A stretch of DNA of 64,000 nucleotides from Strigamia acuminata. Lineage: Eukaryota; Arthropoda; Chilopoda; Geophilomorpha; Linotaeniidae. Each line of letters starts with the position of its first letter. Position 1 is the stretch's first letter. Below, one piece after another: positions 1 through 9,789 of the stretch. The notes beneath the pieces were generated by a model, which worked only from the letters and a program-made list of their open reading frames with translations, searched no databases and was not told where the DNA came from. The stretch is taken from positions 6,758,001-6,822,000 of the forward strand of contig OX442322.1 of NCBI GenBank assembly GCA_949358305.1. The letters run 5' to 3'. The position numbers and the translations under genes were made by a program.

Positions 1-2737
1 CTGGTGCTGCTCTAGCTATTGCAGTGCGCGATAAATAATCCGTAATAACGAAAACATACTTGTTTCCTGTGTCAGATGTTGGAAAACTTCCTAATGTATC
101 TATGGCGACTCTTTCGAACGGTCTCGACACTGTCGACCACGGTTGCATCAATCCTTTTGGTGGCGTTGTCATAGTTTTTGCACTTGCACATGATGAACAT
201 GAGAGTACGTGATTCCTCACGTCCCTATAGATCTTAGGCCAGAAGAATCTTGTTCTTATTCTCTTCCACGTTTTGTTAAGGCCTAAATGAGCTCCAGTAA
301 GTCCGTCGTGCATTTCTACTAATACGCACCTGCGTAAATGCTGCGGAACATACAACAATTCTTCCGTGTTTAAGGAATCAAATTTCTTCTTCTTAAACAA
401 AGTGTCGCCTTGAAGTACGAATTGCTTTAGCGTTCGTCTTCTGTTGCGCGGAAGTTGCTCATTTTTCTGCATGGTTGTGATGATTTCCAAAATCTTCTGA
501 TCTTTGCGCTGCTCAGCAGGCAAATCGAGATTCTCGAGAGCTAGTGAAGGAATTTCTATGATTTCTTCTCCACCAACCTCTTCTGGAATTCTACTTAATG
601 CATCGGCATCTGTGTGTTTCTTGCCCGACTTATGCAGTACATCATAATCGTAATCAACCAATTGCAGACTCCATCGTGCTAACCTACCATTTGGATTCTT
701 GACGCTTTTCAGCCATTGAAGGGCTGAATGGTCCGTGATGATGGTAAATTTCTTCCCATACAAATAAGGTCGATACTTCTCTATGCCAAACAATATGGCG
801 AGACATTCTCTTTCCGTCGCGTTATAGTTCTGTTCGGCTTGGCTCAGCAACCTACTTGCATAACATATAACGTGCTCCTGATTGTTGATCTTTTGCTTTA
901 GGATAGCTCCAAGACCGTAAGCACTAGTGTCCGTCGATATAATAAATGGCTGTGCAAAATTGGGATGAGCCAGCACAGGTACCGTTACCAAAGCTGTTCT
1001 TAGTTTTTTAAATGCTTCTTCATGAGGCGGTCCCCAGTCGAATTTCTCGTCTTTCTTCGTAAGGTTGACCAAGGGTTTGAAAATATCAGCAAATCCTAAA
1101 ATGAATTTTCTATAATATGAGCACAAACCCAAAAATCCCCTTAATTGCATGACATTTAGTGGCACTGGAAACTTTGCCACAGACTCGAGATTTCGTGGAT
1201 CTGGTGAAACGCCCTCTGAATCAATCACATGTCTGAGATACCGGATGGTGTTGGTCCCGAAAGTACATTTACTCAGCTTCACCTTCAAATTTGCAATTCG
1301 CAGTTTTTCGAAAACCGAGTCCAAGTCTTGTAAATGTTGTTCAAATGTTTTAGAAAAAATTATAAGGTCGTCAATATAGGCTATACAGACCCTTCCCACG
1401 AGGTTACCCTATACTTTATTCATCAATTTTTGAAACGCGGCTGGGCTATTACATAACCCCATTCCGAGGACATTAAATTCATAGTGTCCGGTTGAAGTGG
1501 TGAACGCCGTCTTCTCTCGATCTTGTTCATTTATTTCAACTTGATGGTATCCTTGGATTAAATCCATCATAGAGAAAAACTGGGCCCCTGCTAGTTGATC
1601 TAAAGTGTCATCTATTCTCGGCAGCGGGTACACCATTTTCTTTGTAATTGCGTTCAACCTCCTCCAATCTACACAAAATCTCCATTTACCGTCTCTTTTC
1701 TTGATGAGTAATACCGGCGCACTCCAGGGACTTTCCGATTCCCTAATGACTTCCTGTTCTAATAATTTTCTGGTTTCCTCAGCTTCTACTTCTTTTTCTG
1801 CGATTGAACGTCTATACGGCTGCAAGTGAATAGGTTCATGGTCACCTGTATCTATCTTGTGGCTAAAGTTGGTTACTCTTCCTAAATCTGTATCTGAAAT
1901 GGCAAACCTGTCCTCATTCTTCTGGAGTAACTGCTTCATCTGCTGTTGTTGATTTTTATTCATTTTATCTTTGGCTATTGAAGAGTCAAAGTCAAAGCAA
2001 TGTGCTTGCTTTTCATTCAACACTTCAATGCCTTTGGCAGTTGGGGAGTTAGAGTCAAAACAATTTGCTTGTTTTTCATCCAACAACCCAATTTCAATGA
2101 TATAATGTGCTTTACCAATCGCAGACTTCTCCTGTAGAAATATGAACTTTGATGTTGGATTTGCCACTCGAATTACGCCTTTGCCGTTCTCAAATTTCGT
2201 CAATGTCTTGCAACAGAGAATTCCAAACCTATCGATTACATTACCTAAAGGTTCCAAAAACATTTCTGTTGTCAAAGCTGTACTCAAATTAACTGGAACT
2301 ACACATTCGTGCATTGATGGAATTGCTATATTTTTTGTCACTCTTGCTACATAATTCTGATCCACATACGTCTTATTCATCGGGAAAACTGCTTCTACTC
2401 CGCTATTTCGGCCCACAAAGATTTTTTGTAAGTCATAATCGACGACACACTTCGCAAATGTCATAAATGGGTCACCCAATAAAAGCTGGTAATTGAAATT
2501 TCTAACTATCAAAACTTCAACTGCATACTGCAATTGTCCTATATGAATATTCAAATTTATCTTGCCCACTGGAGTTATTAAATCATTACCTATTCCTCGC
2601 AATCTAATGTTTGGCGTAGGCGTGTAATTCAACTGCAACATTTCTGCTATTTCTTCACTCAAAAGGTTACTTTTTGCTCCAGTGTCCATGACTGCTTTTA
2701 TTTCCAAATTCTTTACAATTACTGGGATTTCCAACAA
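1..2737 (-). pseudogene. pol: Gypsy-C copy 1 pol (protease, RT, RNase H, integrase), nonsense-mutated, cut by window edge
   Basis: Reads leftward. The aspartic protease motif AVMDTGA is near 2700. RT follows, with the FCVDWRRLNA block near 1670 and the YIDD catalytic motif near 1365. RNase H lies around 600-980 and the integrase zinc-binding segment around 200-340. The first integrase catalytic Asp lies just before the window edge at base 1. A TAG codon at 1409-1411 replaces the Leu codon seen in copy 3 (49712-53263), between the NSPAAFQKLMNKV block and YIDD. Downstream of it the same frame is open to base 1. Pol is in the -1 frame relative to gag and has no ATG at its start, so expression as a gag-pol fusion is likely. 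One nonsense mutation truncates the enzyme in mid-RT. Confidence 0.85.
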
Positions 2738-2844
2738 TGACTCCGAAATTTTTGCGTCAATTATTATGATGTTATCCTTTTTCCATCTTCTCTTCTTCTT
2801 CTTACTTCTATTTGGATGGTAACAATTTCTCTGTGGCTGTTCAG

Positions 2845-4269
2845 CTAGTTTTCCGTCTGTTGTTGCGTGTTAGCTGTAGGATTAGGACCTTCTCTTCTAC
2901 GTCTTCTTGGTCTTCCAGCATTACTACCTCTATCCTGTTGGTACCTTGGTGGATTATAGAATTCGCAACTAAAATGGTGATAGCATCTGCACGAACGAGT
3001 ATTATTATTATTACTATTGTTGTTATTGTTAGTATTGTAATTTTGACTACCACCTCTATTAATACCTCCTTGAAAATTCTTATATTGAAAATTCTGACCT
3101 CTTTGCTTCATTGGTGCATAATACTGGCTTCCTATTAAGATGGGTACTTCAGACTCCGAGTCCACTGTCTCAAGAGCTAATAACTGTTGCCTTAAATTTG
3201 CATTTTCAGTTAAAAGCTCAGCGTGGGTTAATGGGGTTACAACAGTTCCACTCAGTTTGCCTGCTGTTACTGGAGTTACCTTTTCGTCCACTACCTTTCT
3301 GAAAAGTGACAGCAGTACATCCGTTGGATCCTTGATTTTCATAGTCTCATACAACTTAAGTCTTTGTTCCATCTCTGCCAGTTTAGTCGGAAATACAGTT
3401 ACAATCATTTGCTGCATTGCCGGCTTCAAACCTTGGAACACATAATTAATTTTTTGACTTTCAGTAAGTTCTGGTAATACAAAAGCACATTCGGCCAATA
3501 CTTTCTTCATATAGGCATCTGCTGTTCCTTCTGTATGCTTCATGAAGTGGAGAGTATTTAAAACATTTTCCTGGCCCCTACAAAACTTTTTTTCAAGTTG
3601 TGGTTTCCACTCGGTCCAAGTCCATGTTGGATTCTTTTTTAATAACTCCACAAACCATGCCAGTCCATCAGTTTTTAACGCTAATGGTAAATGCTTAACT
3701 CTCTCGTCATCAGTGCCTATCGTGGCTTCGTACGCTACTAGCCATTGGTCAATCTTTTCCTTTGTGGTGTCATAAGAAATAACATCCCGCTTTTGTATCA
3801 TTACACTCTTAAAAAGGTCAGTTAGAACTGCTATTGGGTCCGCCATCTTGGATTTCGTTCCTTTTGATGTGGATCCCTGAGTATTAGTATTTACTAAAGG
3901 TGTTTGTATCTTTATTGGTGTTAATAATTCAAAAACTGATTGTAACAATTTTGGCTTTATTAATTTCAAAGTTGAAGAAGAATCAAGTTCCTGTTGCGAT
4001 AAAGAATCTTGGAATTGATTTTCCTGGTTTATCTCAACAACTGGTTCCTCTTGTTTTATTTCAACAACTTGTTCTTCCTCTATAACTTCAGGTTTAGTGT
4101 GTTTTATCTTTCCACTCCCTCTTTTAGTTGAAACTTTGGGATTATTTACTGTCCTTTGTAATTCTTGGTTTTATAAATCTAGTAGATTATCCGTTTGTGT
4201 TTGTGTAAGCTTTACTAGTTCCTCCACTGTTAAGCTTTGAAATGCACTATAATTTTTATTTCCACTACT
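2845..4269 (-). pseudogene. gag: Gypsy-C copy 1 gag, with one nonsense codon in the N-terminal extension
   Basis: Structural protein of the element. The conserved core starts at the first in-frame ATG (3846), with MADPIAVLTDLFKS, then a capsid-like region with LAWFVELLKKNPTWTW. The tail is rich in Asn and Gln and ends at 2845. There is no standard CCHC zinc knuckle. Instead there is a compact Cys/His cluster, CRCYHHFSC, also present in copy 2. Upstream of the ATG the frame is open for over 100 codons of acidic, Glu/Gln-rich sequence, broken only by a TAA at 4171-4173, and it contains no ATG. The true start is therefore unclear: 3846, a non-AUG start, or a spliced leader. Confidence 0.75.
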
Positions 4270-4646
4270 CTATAATGCACTTCACACATTCACTAATAAC
4301 CACCATTCACCAACACACAATCCTGAAACAAATTTTATTTATTATTAGCAATCACCAATTTAAATCCAATATATCAACAACAATATCGCTAATTCCCTGA
4401 AAAGTAGACAATTATAACTATTAGTCATCAACAGAATCAATACTATTTATCAATTTCCTGAAAAAAGAAAAATATATATTATTAAAACTTCATTTAAATA
4501 AATTATTATCAAAATTATTTCCCTCTAAATATCTAATATTCAACAATTATAAACAACTTTAATAATTAAATCCAAAATATTATTCAATTCAATGCAATCT
4601 TATTAAATATTCAATCACTATACTGTCTTCAAACTCTGAGTCACTC
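4270..4646 (-). other. Gypsy-C copy 1 leader, downstream part
   Basis: AT-rich noncoding sequence between gag and the Gypsy-B insertion. Its upstream continuation is 26001-26223. I see no gene in it. The last four bases (ACTC) are the left target-site duplication of Gypsy-B. Confidence 0.7.
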
Positions 4647-4998
4647 TGTGATGATTACAAATCAGTATTTATCAATGTTCACAATAGATGGCGCTGTTTA
4701 ACAAACGCGCGTAATTCAAACTCGATGAAACAAAAAGCGTAATAAACTATTACTTGGACACGGTGAATAAAATATAACTATTTTATTCAATATGAATTAA
4801 GTATTAATTACTTGATGATGTTGATTCTATCGAAACAATATCCACATTACTTACCTGTCGAAGGGAACCAATCGGACCCTTTCGGACCCCAACTGGGCCC
4901 ATCTGGACATAGTCATATATTAGGTCCGGACTAGTGACCCACGAATCCGTTGATTTGTACGCTGATTGGCTGTCGCCAATCTAGTAGTTCTACAGAAC

Positions 4999-5006
4999 TA
5001 TATAAG
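4999..5006 (+). promoter_or_regulatory. TATA box of the Gypsy-B LTR promoter
   Basis: TATATAAG sits about 350 bp into the LTR, followed about 30 bases later by pyrimidine-rich sequence suitable for initiation. The same box is at 24616-24623 in the 3' LTR. Start site inferred from spacing only. Confidence 0.6.
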
Positions 5007-5452
5007 CATCAGTTTCTCACCTCTCAATCCCCTGGCTTGATAACTGTAAATGTCTGTAATTGAATTGTTGTTATCGTTTGATTTCACTTTCTTATCGACA
5101 CATCAGGCCACCTCAGCTCTCCACAATCGGTATTCATTACTATTGTTATTGTTGTTGTAGGGCCTTTTCGGGAAGGCTAACTCTGGTAATAGACATGCAT
5201 TCGCATGAAATGGCCCCGTAACGTTAGCCAGCTGTTCTACGGGACAGTAGGATTTCGTACGGTGGCTTAATATAACGGTCGTATACAGTACGACCTTGCT
5301 AAATGAAAGTAGGTCCCTCAGCTAACTGGCCTCAGTCCGCTGCAGGATGGTTGTTGTAAACAGCCCTCGCAGGTTCCCGTCTTTCTACGATTGGTCCTTC
5401 CGCTCGTTAAAAGTCGGTAAAGACCTAATGCACAGGTAACACGCCGGGTTGG

Positions 5453-5935
5453 TAGCCCGTGAGTAATATCTTCAAGATGTTGCAATAAATAACTACCTGG
5501 ATAATGGTAATCCAACGGCAGTGGCCAAATAATATTTTACCCGGTGCTCGATCAATGGATCCCGTCATCGTAAGGCATGCTGGCGGATGGAGGAGTCAAA
5601 TCCTCCCGCGATGGTTCTCTCGACCGTCGTGACGGTCCCCGCCCCATCGTACCCTCCGGGTTAGTAACCCGTGAATGATATATAAAATATATCGTGTTAA
5701 ACAAATTACTCGGGCATTGGTAATCCTGTATTGGCAATATCTTTTAAACCCGGTAAGTCCATAGAAATGTTTACCTGGTGGTTGGTACCACCGATAGCGA
5801 GTTAAAGCACACAATTAAATACTCGGCGCCTGATCACGAGATCTTGTCGTCGTAAGGCATGCTGGCGGATGGAGTCTCAACAACTCCCGCGACGTTCTCT
5901 CAATTGTCGTGACGGTCCCCGCCCAATTAATATTT
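5453..5935 (+). repeat. Structured, internally repeated block in the Gypsy-B LTR R region
   Basis: Two imperfect units share the segment CGTAAGGCATGCTGGCGGAT (5569 and 5852) and a following GTCGTGACGGTCCCCGCCC. Short hairpins such as CCGGGT-TGGTA-GCCCG recur at about 5453 and 5656. The same block is in the 3' LTR (about 25070-25552). If transcription starts at the TATA box, this block lies in the 5' UTR and could fold extensively. Confidence 0.6.
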
Positions 5936-5992
5936 ATACAACAATTCATTTGTTGTATTCCACTAATTACTTTACTTTTATTCATTTGGAAC

Positions 5993-6193
5993 ATGGAATA
6001 TTCTGCTGAATATTCCTACTTATGCGAAAGACTCTTCGCATTATTAGATACTCGAGCTGCGGACCAAATACGTCTCCGTAGCGATATTTGTGACGATGCC
6101 GCAAGTCAGCCGTATCCCTCTGGCTTCGCCCGGATCCTCAACCAGTTGATGCCGCCCGTTTACACGCGTCAAGAACCCATCTTTTGTTGTTAG
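5993..6193 (+). other. Small ORF inside the Gypsy-B LTR (66 codons)
   Basis: Opens with ATG at 5993 and ends just before the poly(A) signal. The frame is kept in the 3' LTR (25610-25810) with one amino-acid difference (Arg to Gly). No recognisable domain. It could be an upstream ORF in the long leader, or chance. Confidence 0.25.
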
Positions 6194-6201
6194 TATTTAG
6201 T

Positions 6202-6235
6202 AATAAATATGTCATGTCACACTAAAACTGTAAGT
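6202..6235 (+). promoter_or_regulatory. LTR poly(A) signal and candidate 5' splice donor
   Basis: AATAAA at 6202-6207 is followed by ACTGTAAGT, whose GTAAGT (6230-6235) matches a strong splice donor. Spliced to an acceptor such as TTTTCTTAG ending at 7494, it would remove most of the leader before gag. Spliced to the acceptor at 21997, it would give a subgenomic ORF3 message. Inferred from consensus only. Confidence 0.35.
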
Positions 6236-6385
6236 TATTTCTACTTGTCCACATATTCATGTTTGTAAAGACTTCCGTAGCTTATCCCGGTTAGGTTGTT
6301 GCTAAACTTAGCAACGTCTTGTATAAACCGAATTATCTATCTCAAAAGGACTAATAAATTAGCCCAAAAGTAGAATCGTCACAAG

Positions 6386-6403
6386 TGGAGGTTCTACCGA
6401 GAT
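6386..6403 (+). promoter_or_regulatory. Gypsy-B primer-binding site
   Basis: TGGAGGTTCTACCGAGAT starts two bases after the LTR. It is complementary, with one mismatch as I recall the tRNA, to the 3' end of a tRNA-Gln ending CTCGGTGGAACCTCCA. The tRNA identity is from memory; the position is what a PBS requires. Confidence 0.7.
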
Positions 6404-7508
6404 AGGCTGCCAAATTTTAAATAAAATTTGAAGTTTTGCATGTCTATGATGAATTCGAGTAGTGTAACGTTTATGGTGATTTTTGTGTGAAAAATAAATT
6501 TTGTTTGAGATTTATAAGTGTTTAATATATTTTATTTTTGTCTTAAATTTTGTTGAAAAGATAATAAGTGTAACTCACTTTGTTCTTTATTCTCCGCCGT
6601 GGAAATTATACGTTTTAACAAAATAATAATTTCTACCGCGTGGTCAGGCCTAAAGGCCCAACCCCGAGAATGGGAGTCTTGCCCGAACTTGTTGAAGTTG
6701 GTTCCGCCCGGGTAACGTCATTTTGTCATCGACAATCGGACAAAACCACGCGGTCGGGCCTAATTTTGAAAAGTTCGACTTTGACGGAATTCTTAAAGAA
6801 TTCTATCAATTTGACAATCGCTTTATTTTTGGAATGTTTTAAATAAGTAATTTTGCTTGAGACTTCAAGTTAAACCTAAATTTATTTGTCTAAATAAATA
6901 AAAGAAAAAATTGACATTTCCGAAGGAATTAAAATTTATATTTTATTTCAAAATGGTTTACCTTATTTTACACACTTGATCTACATTAAAATGTTGGTTG
7001 AAAATCGTGATCTCAAGCCATTGAAATCGAATTTTATGAATGGAATACCATTCGGATTTCAGCGAAGAAGGATTCTCGCTGTTGTGTTGCCTAGCAACCC
7101 GTGTTGTGCAGAAAAGCCGTCGATTCAAACGAATCGGCACGTCTTTTGAAATTACAAGTTTTAAAAACTTTAAAAATTCCATAAAGGTGATCATTCATTT
7201 TTATTAAATAAATTTGATAATATTTTAGAGTACTTTGAAAAGTATTCATATTGTTTGTGACTACGTCATAACACTGGAATCTGTCAAGATTACGGTTCCA
7301 CGAACTTGGTGATTTCCACCAATCTCGGACGAGATTGGACTCTCGCGAGACTAGCATTGATACTTGACAAATCAGAGGGGTGTATTGAAGTACCCATACT
7401 TCCTTTCGAACTAGTGTGACCACTGCTTCGTTTGCGATCCTCCTGAATGTTTGCAACTTCATCGTTATCTCTCAGACTTAGGAAATTTTCTTAGTTTTAA
7501 GTTTAGTT
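6404..7508 (+). other. Gypsy-B leader (noncoding)
   Basis: About 1.1 kb between PBS and gag, AT-rich and without a convincing ORF. Two related GC-rich segments occur at about 6636 (CCGCGTGGTCAGGCCTAA) and 6745 (CCACGCGGTCGGGCCTAA). A possible splice acceptor ends at 7494, 15 bases before the gag ATG. Confidence 0.6.
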
Positions 7509-9758
7509 ATGACTAATAACCAGCATCACATGAACACCCGTGGTAAGGAAAGAACTTGTTTGACCGGTGGAATGAATCTATCCGGGTTTGTACCTGTTCC
7601 TACTGGAATGGAAGAAGTGGGAAACCACGCGGTCCACAATGGCGTTTCAAATGAAACAGCCGGACCATCTGGTGAAAATAGGATTCCACGTGAACCCACT
7701 CCGCCTGGAGAAGAGGAATGCATTCCTGAAGGTTCTCATTTAGGCCGAGGCGGTCTATTATTTTGTCAGGATCACGGTTTGAACCCAAACCAATTTAGAT
7801 CGTTGACCGAAGTATTAGATTTCGTGCACGCACGTCGTGCTACGTCGGAGCATCATAATTCCCCAACCAGCCAAAGATTAAATAATTTTAGTCCCACTCC
7901 TTCGACGCCTATTTCTAGATATAGAAATAAAAATGCACAACCTCCTCGTCAAGATCAGTCGAATTTGACACCAGGAGATTTTAATCGTGCTTTCCAACAA
8001 CGATTACGAGCGAATAACTTCGCTCGCAACCAACAAAGAGGATTTACAAATCCAGAGAACTTTGAGAATACGTTCAACAGAGCGAATTTGGGTCCGCCTA
8101 ATATGGCCAACCCTAATCCAAGTTTTCCAAACGGGTCAAATAGTTGTCCGAATCTCGCTGGAAATTTGAACCCAAATTTAGGTGCGACAAGAGGTCCAAA
8201 CCGCCGTTTTGACCCAAATTCTAGATTTGCAAACAATTCTAGTCCAGCACCTAACATGCAAAGGGGTCACCCAGTTCCTCCGAACTCGAATAACCCAGTT
8301 GATATGAATGATTTAAATAATCCTTCTAATCCGGAGACGCAAGGAGATTCCAATAATTATTTGAATCACGGTACACCAAGCAATTCGAACAATCGTCCGA
8401 ATTTTGGTGGCCCAGGAAGCTCGAACAACCGTCCGAACTTTAACAATCGGAGTAATTCTAATAATCATTCGAATTATGGGAACCAAGGTAATTCGAATAA
8501 CCATTCGAATTTTGGTAACCACAGTAGACCAAATCAAGGAGGGTCGAATAATTTCAACCCCAACAATGGTGGCTCAAGTCAAAATAACTCGAGTCAATCA
8601 AACACTGGTGGATCGTCGAATGACCATTCACGTCCTCCAAGCAGCTTTGGAATGACGGCTGATGACCTCGCGTCAATTGCCACAACCATGCATAAATTAA
8701 TGCAGGCTGGAAAAAGTTCTGCCATTGTCCCTCAAACTAACAGTTTGAAGCCCCCAGATATTTCTGTATTCTCCGGAAAAGCAGAAGAAAGCGAACGCTT
8801 TCTCACCATTGTAAAAAATGTCGCTTTCCTGCGAAACATGTCACTCGATGACATGCTTGTTAAAGGCGTTGCTGGTTATCTAACCGAGCAAGCACATGGT
8901 TGGTTCCATGAAAGGAAAGGAGATTTCATATCTTGGGAAGTATTTGAACAGGCGTTCAAAGAAAGGTTTGTAGCCACTCGACAAGAGCGGACGAATCAAT
9001 TAACGAAATTAAGACAACTGGAAACAGAAAGTCTTTACGACTTTATGCACAAATATTACCAGTTATGGATATTGCAAGACAGTCTTGATGCAAAAGGGGC
9101 TGGATGTCTTTTTATCGGGAGTATAACTCCTGCTAACGATTTGCTTTTGCATACGCAAGGCATAGCGGATTTACCTCTGACAGAGATTTATACCGTTATA
9201 ACGAAAAATAAAGGTCTGTACAGTCGTACAGCTAATGGAGTAAAGGAAAATAATTCCAATCCAGTTGTTTTCCCACCTCGGAAAACAGACACTCGTCCTC
9301 AGTTGAAGACAAATGCTAAATCCTTAACTTTGGATTCACAAGAACAACTTAATATTTGTGATGAAGAGTTACCTGAGGAGTGTGAGGCCGTTTATTTAAT
9401 AAATGGAGTAGTAGATCAGACCAGACGTGGTCAAATAGTCTGTTATAACTGTAAACAGCCCGGACATGTGCGTCGGGAATGTACAAATCCAAAACCACGC
9501 ACAAATTTCAACTCTGAAGAGTTACAAAAACGTGGTACTCCGGATTCCCCGACTGTGGATCCGACTTCTAAACGACCTAATAATAGGTGGATAACTCAAG
9601 AAGTGTTGGATGCAACACTAGATGCTAAACTTGATGCGAAATTAAATACTTTTGAAAATAAGTTACAAACTTCGCTGACCAACTCGTTGGCAGAAATGGT
9701 CAAAACTTTGATCAAGCCCGAATCGACAGATTCAAGTGCTACTAGTTCAAAAAACTAG
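7509..9758 (+). CDS. gag: Gypsy-B gag polyprotein, intact
   Basis: 749-residue capsid/nucleocapsid precursor starting at ATG 7509. Residues 1-130 hold no recognised domain. Residues about 150-380 are extremely Asn/Ser/Gly/Pro-rich, with repeats such as SNNRPNF and SNNHSN. A capsid-like retrotransposon gag region follows (about 415-560, with HGWFHERKGDFISWEVFE). A single CCHC zinc knuckle, CYNCKQPGHVRREC, is near residue 645. The C-terminus has a short helical repeat (LDATLDAKLDAKLN). The stop codon is directly preceded by a -1 slippery heptamer, so part of the translation should continue into pol. The long low-complexity Asn-rich segment is unusual for a gag and may drive assembly or condensation. 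Confidence 0.9.
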   Translation: MTNNQHHMNTRGKERTCLTGGMNLSGFVPVPTGMEEVGNHAVHNGVSNETAGPSGENRIPREPTPPGEEECIPEGSHLGRGGLLFCQDHGLNPNQFRSLTEVLDFVHARRATSEHHNSPTSQRLNNFSPTPSTPISRYRNKNAQPPRQDQSNLTPGDFNRAFQQRLRANNFARNQQRGFTNPENFENTFNRANLGPPNMANPNPSFPNGSNSCPNLAGNLNPNLGATRGPNRRFDPNSRFANNSSPAPNMQRGHPVPPNSNNPVDMNDLNNPSNPETQGDSNNYLNHGTPSNSNNRPNFGGPGSSNNRPNFNNRSNSNNHSNYGNQGNSNNHSNFGNHSRPNQGGSNNFNPNNGGSSQNNSSQSNTGGSSNDHSRPPSSFGMTADDLASIATTMHKLMQAGKSSAIVPQTNSLKPPDISVFSGKAEESERFLTIVKNVAFLRNMSLDDMLVKGVAGYLTEQAHGWFHERKGDFISWEVFEQAFKERFVATRQERTNQLTKLRQLETESLYDFMHKYYQLWILQDSLDAKGAGCLFIGSITPANDLLLHTQGIADLPLTEIYTVITKNKGLYSRTANGVKENNSNPVVFPPRKTDTRPQLKTNAKSLTLDSQEQLNICDEELPEECEAVYLINGVVDQTRRGQIVCYNCKQPGHVRRECTNPKPRTNFNSEELQKRGTPDSPTVDPTSKRPNNRWITQEVLDATLDAKLDAKLNTFENKLQTSLTNSLAEMVKTLIKPESTDSSATSSKN

Positions 9759-9789
9759 ATCCGGGGGACGAAGGTTTATTCCATCCCCC
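9749..9789 (+). promoter_or_regulatory. Programmed -1 ribosomal frameshift site at the gag-pol junction
   Basis: The heptamer A AAA AAC (9749-9755) is in register with the gag frame and immediately precedes the gag TAG (9756-9758). Seven bases later GGGGGA (9763-9768) can pair with TCCCCC (9784-9789) in a stem with a 15-base loop. Slipping back one base leads into the pol frame, open from here through ATG 9824. Slippery site, spacer and stem all match the classical retroviral arrangement. Confidence 0.85.

Larger units (their letters stand above)
4647..6383 (+). repeat. Gypsy-B 5' LTR
   Basis: 1737 bp long, with termini TGTGAYG and CGTCACA. It contains TATATAAG at 4999 and a poly(A) signal AATAAA at 6202. 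U3 is therefore short (about 380 bp) and R unusually long (about 1.2 kb). A CTCF-like TAGATGGCGCTG lies at 4685-4696 in U3. Confidence 0.95.

Noticed and set aside
2812-3138. Hydrophobic-looking plus-strand ORF (Ile/Thr/Ser repeats) opposite Gypsy-C gag
   Set aside because: It is the antisense of the Asn-rich gag segment; the ATT/ACT runs come from AAT codons on the other strand. The same shadow appears at 36589.
8313-8655. Repetitive minus- and plus-strand ORFs in the Gypsy-B gag
   Set aside because: Alternative-frame readings of the Asn/Ser-rich gag repeats.
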